64,000 bases of DNA from Sipunculus nudus (Eukaryota > Annelida > Sipuncula > Golfingiida > Sipunculidae): the NCBI GenBank assembly GCA_026874595.1, contig CM049307.1, positions 42,666,362-42,730,361 of the forward strand, written 5' to 3'. The notes below the pieces were generated by a model, which worked only from the letters and a program-made list of their open reading frames with translations, had not been told where the DNA came from and ran no database searches. Each line of letters opens with the position of its first letter. Within the stretch, counting starts at the first letter, position 1. Below are positions 59,691-64,000 of this stretch, one piece after another. The position numbers and the translations under genes were made by a program.

Positions 59691-61541
59691 GTCTACCAGC
59701 ACTCCAGGTATACTTGCTTACCGGTGCCCCCCTACCCCTTCTTCGCTTTCATAGATCGGGTATCCGCCCCTATATGTGTAAGCTGTCCAACATATAGGGA
59801 CAGCAGTGAACTCTACGGCCGTTTATGTTTCGGCGATGTGCCGGGACATCCAACTATAATTTGAAGATTTTGGCGTTGTTTTGTGTCGCATCCCCGCGCC
59901 CTTATCGAACCCTGATAGGTTTCTCTCTCCCATGCAGTGTTTCGATACCGCTCGTATGTCATTTATTTTTAAGAGTAAGCCGTCAGTGCTAATGTCTTAT
60001 ACTGGTTGTAAAGCTACGACTTTAAATACATCGAGCTGAGTTTAGTTTGCGTACACACTAAAACCCGGATGTCACAGTTCGCATGTTGGTCTACCGCTAT
60101 TGCCTCATCAATGAATGATATGATCTTAAATCGGTTACGCTCCCCATGTGCTTAAGAAAAAAAATTGAAACAAGAGTATTTCGAGGGTTATGACCAAATA
60201 TAGACCATATTGATAAAAAATAAGCATATGATCTATACAATCAAATAGATTTAACCCTAATCCTGTGACATATTTTACTCAGTCGCGTCTAAATCTGGCA
60301 ACAGGATGGTGTCGATAATTTGTTGGAATATCATGTAATAATTAAATTACGCTATGATTACATTTCATTTCTAACAAATTTAGGTGACTTATATTGTGAA
60401 TATAAAAAAAGACACATTCACATGGCTTTAACGGACGATTTTAGACCTTACAACCATAAATAATATAATATCTTCATAACAATAAAATATAATATAATCT
60501 TTGCGTTAAAACAGTTTTTATACACAGTCTTTATAAATGTGCCCGGTCAGCCTAGCACTGAGTTGAACAAATAGATCTAAGTAGCATGCAGCGACAGTTC
60601 TAGTCACCGTTAATGCGTTGACAATAGCACAAACAAGCAGATTTAGCTTGAGAAATGAATATTGACGTATGGCAAGATTGGTTGAGACCTCGCATCTCAC
60701 CAAATGTGGAGTGTTGACTTTGTCCATACACATTTTGTCTAACGAACCTGAGGTTCCACTGGGCGTGCCACCCATCGACCGGGAGATGGCTGGCGGGCCG
60801 CCGTGACCCGCACCTGTCGTCTGCTGAGCCCCTGACGACAGAGACGGTTTACATTTTCTCAGCCAATCAGAAAGGACGAGAAGCCCTGGGAGCCACAAAC
60901 ATAAATTGCAGTCAACACCAAAGCTGAAACTCACTAGAGGCTAGTTGGTGCATACCTAATGAAGAAAACATCCGAAGATATAATCAAGGTCTCGAGTTTT
61001 TGATAGGTGTGCCTCGGAAAACAGTTTAACTTCTGGTTTCTCGCTGAATTGGCGCGACCTGGAGCACACTCACGATAACATCGTAAAAAATCGCATAGCG
61101 AGTCGGACTTTTTTGCTGTGCTCCTGTGTTAAGAGTGTACATTCTTTCATCATTAGAAAATATTGCAGATGCATAATCTAATACAGCGTAAACTATAGTG
61201 TGGCAATTATTTTCATAAAACTAAAAGGTATACATTTCTTCATAAAACTATGATTCCATGTGCGCGGAAAGCATATCCGGCAAAATGAATCGCTACATTA
61301 AGCGATTTTGTCATTTCCGCACGGTATACCTGATGCGACACTGAGAAAATAAAGCATGTTGCCGTACCGCAGTAGGTCCGGAATACATATAAATTCTCTC
61401 AACACGCAACCCGCTTTCCGCATTCTACATTCCGCATGCAAGCCCCTTTGAAAAATTTATGTTTTAGCAGCATGCATCATTGAGGAATGATCACAACAGA
61501 GAAAACATTAGGACATGATAAGTTACCTCAAAGGAAGTTTC

Positions 61542-61713
61542 ATGCAAAATGTTTTAAAAATATTTTATATTTTTTTTTTCATATTAAATTCATATCACGA
61601 TGCTGGGTTGGATAAAATCTATATCAATACTGAAGGTGGTTCCCCTCGACCTGTGTCACGGAACTACTCTGTAGTCACGCCTCGCCAATGCAAAATTTTT
61701 TGTCTAGAACCAG
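61542..61713 (+). CDS. Candidate first exon of a secreted PAN/apple-like protein
   Basis: The ATG at 61542 opens a signal peptide (MQNVLKIFYIFFFILNSYHD), followed by DKIYINTEGG and then NYSVVTPRQCKIFCLEPG. The SVVTPRQCxxxC run is how PAN/apple modules begin in many mollusc secreted proteins, just before a spliced remainder. The exon ends at a very good donor (CCAG then GTATGT) in phase 1. An in-frame ATG also lies upstream at 61515, but the later one gives a cleaner signal peptide. No phase-matched second exon could be proven. A CHAF...YHTLSIC stretch near 61954-61996 looks PAN-like, but its phase does not fit a visible acceptor. Confidence 0.4.
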
Positions 61714-62592
61714 GTATGTCCTAAGCGTGCAGTTTGTCATATTTCCCCATAAATATTAGGAAATTTGACATTAATTGGGGAAGGACGATATCGCAGCGCC
61801 ATTTATTGAAAACTATACGACGCTTATCGTGCAGGTGAACTCTCTACAAGGAAGACATGGGTGTCGCAAGTCGGAAGACGGATTTAAGGGTACAGTTATA
61901 CCGCTGATAATATTAAATAAAGGCCCCAGATATCAACAGCAATGTCTAAACACGTGTCACGCTTTCTGGATACTGTATCACACGCTTTCCATATGTACTG
62001 CAACTGTAATCCAGATGGACACTCAAATAACCTTTACCAGCGTTGGATTTACACATAGGCCGAGCAATCTGGAGGGTGCCTCGGCCTGGCGGAAATAATC
62101 AGCATTGCTTTTATCTCATTTGTTACTATAAACAAGGACGTACCTTGGATAGAATAATATAATGTCGCATCGCAATTCCCAAACTGAAATGCTCGTCTTC
62201 CATTTTGTCGAAAAGAGGAGAACGCGGTTGTTTCCTCAAGATCAGATGCTATATTAAACATTTAGAGCTCCTAAGGTCTCGTATATAGCTCCAGTACCTA
62301 CATTTACTTTAATTCAGTATTAAAACATGCCATTCACTGTCATGTGGATAACATAAGCAGAGCTGCAAACTATATGTTACAGGCCCTTTCCTATAAAAAT
62401 AAACCCACACCACACAAGAAAACAATCGTTTTGTACCATGGTATGTTAAATCACGTTTCCTACAAGAGCGGATAATGTTACCAGCATCTTAAAAAAATAA
62501 TAAAAAAGTAATTTAAATATCCGTAGAACGTATATCGAACAATAGTACCCAAAACCACGCGCGTGTGTGCGCTTTAGTTATTTTTATTATTT

Positions 62593-62595
<3 letters not shown>

Positions 62596-62653
<58 letters not shown>

Positions 62654-62721
62654 ATATATAGATGGAAAGGGTATACACAGAAAAGTGGTTCACTGCCAGT
62701 GGGAGTCATCTTTATATATAT

Positions 62722-62754
<33 letters not shown>

Positions 62755-62784
62755 ATATATATGATATATATGATATATATAATA
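62596..62784. repeat. Two (TA)n tracts with a short unique spacer
   Basis: TA runs at 62596-62660 and about 62712-62784 (the second ends in tgatatata repeats). The frames across them are low complexity Tyr/Ile. Confidence 0.9.
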
Positions 62785-62975
62785 TCATTTCTGACCTACC
62801 TCTCGATGAGACGTATCATGCTGGAACAGGAGGTGGTTTAAAATAATCCTGGAAGAATTAACTTCCCCAAAACTCTCTTCTTATTGATGTGGGGTACCTC
62901 AATAGTCCATATAAGTGCGCACACGCGTATTAATCTTCGGGACATCCGGTCGCAACATCTGAAACCTTATTATAA

Positions 62976-63115
62976 GGTTCGTTCAGGGCACGAACCTCCA
63001 AGTGTCAGATAAAACTTTTTTCACCGAGAAAAGTGTTCCAGAAAGAACCATGGTTCTAGATAGGCACATGTAGGTTCTTTAAATGAACCATCAATAACCC
63101 TTGATTGAACCCTGA
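62976..63115. repeat. Cluster of GGTTC/GAACC hairpins
   Basis: GGTTCGT...ACGAACC (62976-62996), the perfect 14-base palindrome AGAACCATGGTTCT (63044-63057) and GGTTC...GAACC (63073-63089) lie within 140 bases, with a further gaacc near 63107. This may be a small foldback element of unknown family. Confidence 0.55.
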
Positions 63116-64000
63116 TTAGGAGTGAATAAAGGTATATACCATTCTAATTAAAAAATGGTGTACCAGTTGGTACACTGCAACATGATATAGGTGATTGTCT
63201 ATAACATACAGGAGTAAGCCGCGTGAAGACACAACGATTTTTTTATTATTTATTTGATACTAGCGGCTCAATGAATAATATTCAACAATGGATTTTCATT
63301 AAAAAAAACTAAAAACCTAAGCTTGTACCGCCCGCGAACTGATATAATATAAATTGTCCACATTGATAGACAAGAAAAATGTCTATACCCGTCATTATCT
63401 GAGTGACTGTCGTTTTGGTTTGACTGGTTTGAGATGCCTTTAACCGTACCGAGTCTGAAATCCTGATGTATAATTACTACACGGAAATTATATCAGTTAT
63501 CTATCAGTTTCCTGTACAAGCCCTGTCTCTCGTTATGATCACGTGGAGTGTTGAAAAATGTTCAAATAAAGGACAGGCTGTAAGGAATTCAATACCTAAA
63601 GGGATTGATTGTACGTTGTGGTAAAATTACCGCTTTTATAATAATTTGAAGACCAGTCTATAATAATATTAATCAGGGGAGGACTTCCGGGGGAAGGCCG
63701 CCAAATACAACCTGAAAAATATATTTACGCATCTCTGCCATGTTTTACACCGCTATATGACCCCCCACCCCCACCCTCGAAAATTCCGTATCACTTGGTT
63801 AACTTGGCATGTAGTATGTAGTATTCAAATAGAAATCCACATAAAGCAATCACTTACCGTGGCATTTTCAATATCATTATCCTTCGTATCCCTGATGCAT
63901 GCGTCATATGACATCATCAATCACGTGGACATTTTAAACATGTACATTCTCCGTTTCAAAGATCACTTCTCCTTCTACACAGCGACTGGGCGTAGCGTTA

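Larger units (their letters stand above)
53900..61541. other. Intergenic, no gene firmly recognised
   Basis: Apart from the repeats listed separately, the - strand frames at 54020-54289 and 60518-60934 look somewhat protein-like, but I found no family, no start context and no consistent splice partner. Confidence 0.4.
61714..64000. other. Right end of window, probable intron or intergenic
   Basis: If the exon at 61542 is real, this is its first intron. It holds two (TA)n tracts and an inverted-repeat cluster; nothing else was recognised. Confidence 0.35.

Noticed and set aside
60518-60934. 138-codon frame on the - strand starting at a GTG after an acceptor-like ctctag
   Set aside because: Composition is mixed and no family or partner exon was seen; the acceptor lacks a good pyrimidine tract.
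61954-61996. CHAF...YHTLSIC stretch as the second exon of the PAN-like gene
   Set aside because: The words look PAN-like, but no visible acceptor gives the phase required by the donor at 61714.

Overview
This is animal nuclear DNA that is AT-rich and mostly non-coding: introns, intergenic sequence, (TA)n microsatellites and many short non-autonomous transposons. The two confident genes and the repeat content (a core-repeat element resembling bivalve 'pearl' elements, degenerate aggtcaa-type repeats, gacggacagacggac tracts) fit a mollusc, probably a bivalve. That assignment is inference. No bacterial, viral or organellar block was seen, and I recognised no reverse transcriptase or transposase reading frame.

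Confident genes. (1) A family-92 glycosyltransferase-like gene (3562-5046, + strand) is an uninterrupted type II membrane protein frame with an AATAAA 25 bases after its stop. (2) A neuron-derived neurotrophic factor gene (NDNF; the fly relative is nord) lies on the - strand at 25314-17442. It has three coding exons that I assembled by matching splice sites, phases and family similarity: 25314-25097 (signal peptide), 19893-19769 (a 125-base exon that is only visible as a shifted frame) and 18745-17442 (both fibronectin-III-like regions). Together they encode 548 residues. Its first intron holds a 56-codon reading frame with a good start context (24372-24202) and a tRNA-like SINE.

Tentative genes. 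These are a two-exon model with matching phases and a close poly(A) signal at 43011-43556, a first exon with a signal peptide and a PAN/apple-like start at 61542-61713, a cysteine-rich PAN-like exon at 13336-13066 (- strand), and an open first exon ending in a strong donor at 53885-53736 (- strand).

Mobile and repeat DNA fills most of the rest. I could define: a pair of related elements at 9341-10876 and 14119-14520, the first carrying a 278-base tandem core with a perfect 12-base palindrome in each half unit; two Harbinger-like MITEs with exact TWA target duplications (2144-2452, 29006-29279); two hAT-like elements built of GACTCG hexamers (32724-33346, 44902-45382), the first interrupted by another MITE with a perfect 5-base duplication; a G-rich MITE family (27322, 32765, 57001, and a relative at 33795); pogo-like TA-flanked MITEs (25674, 26949, a degraded one near 58466); a 231-base element with perfect 34-base inverted termini (49365-49595); a 20-base satellite-like array (44761-44897); and a 66-base duplication carrying two perfect CRE sites (46993-47119).

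No operon-like or pathway-level cooperation between the genes is apparent. They look like independent animal genes in a repeat-rich region.
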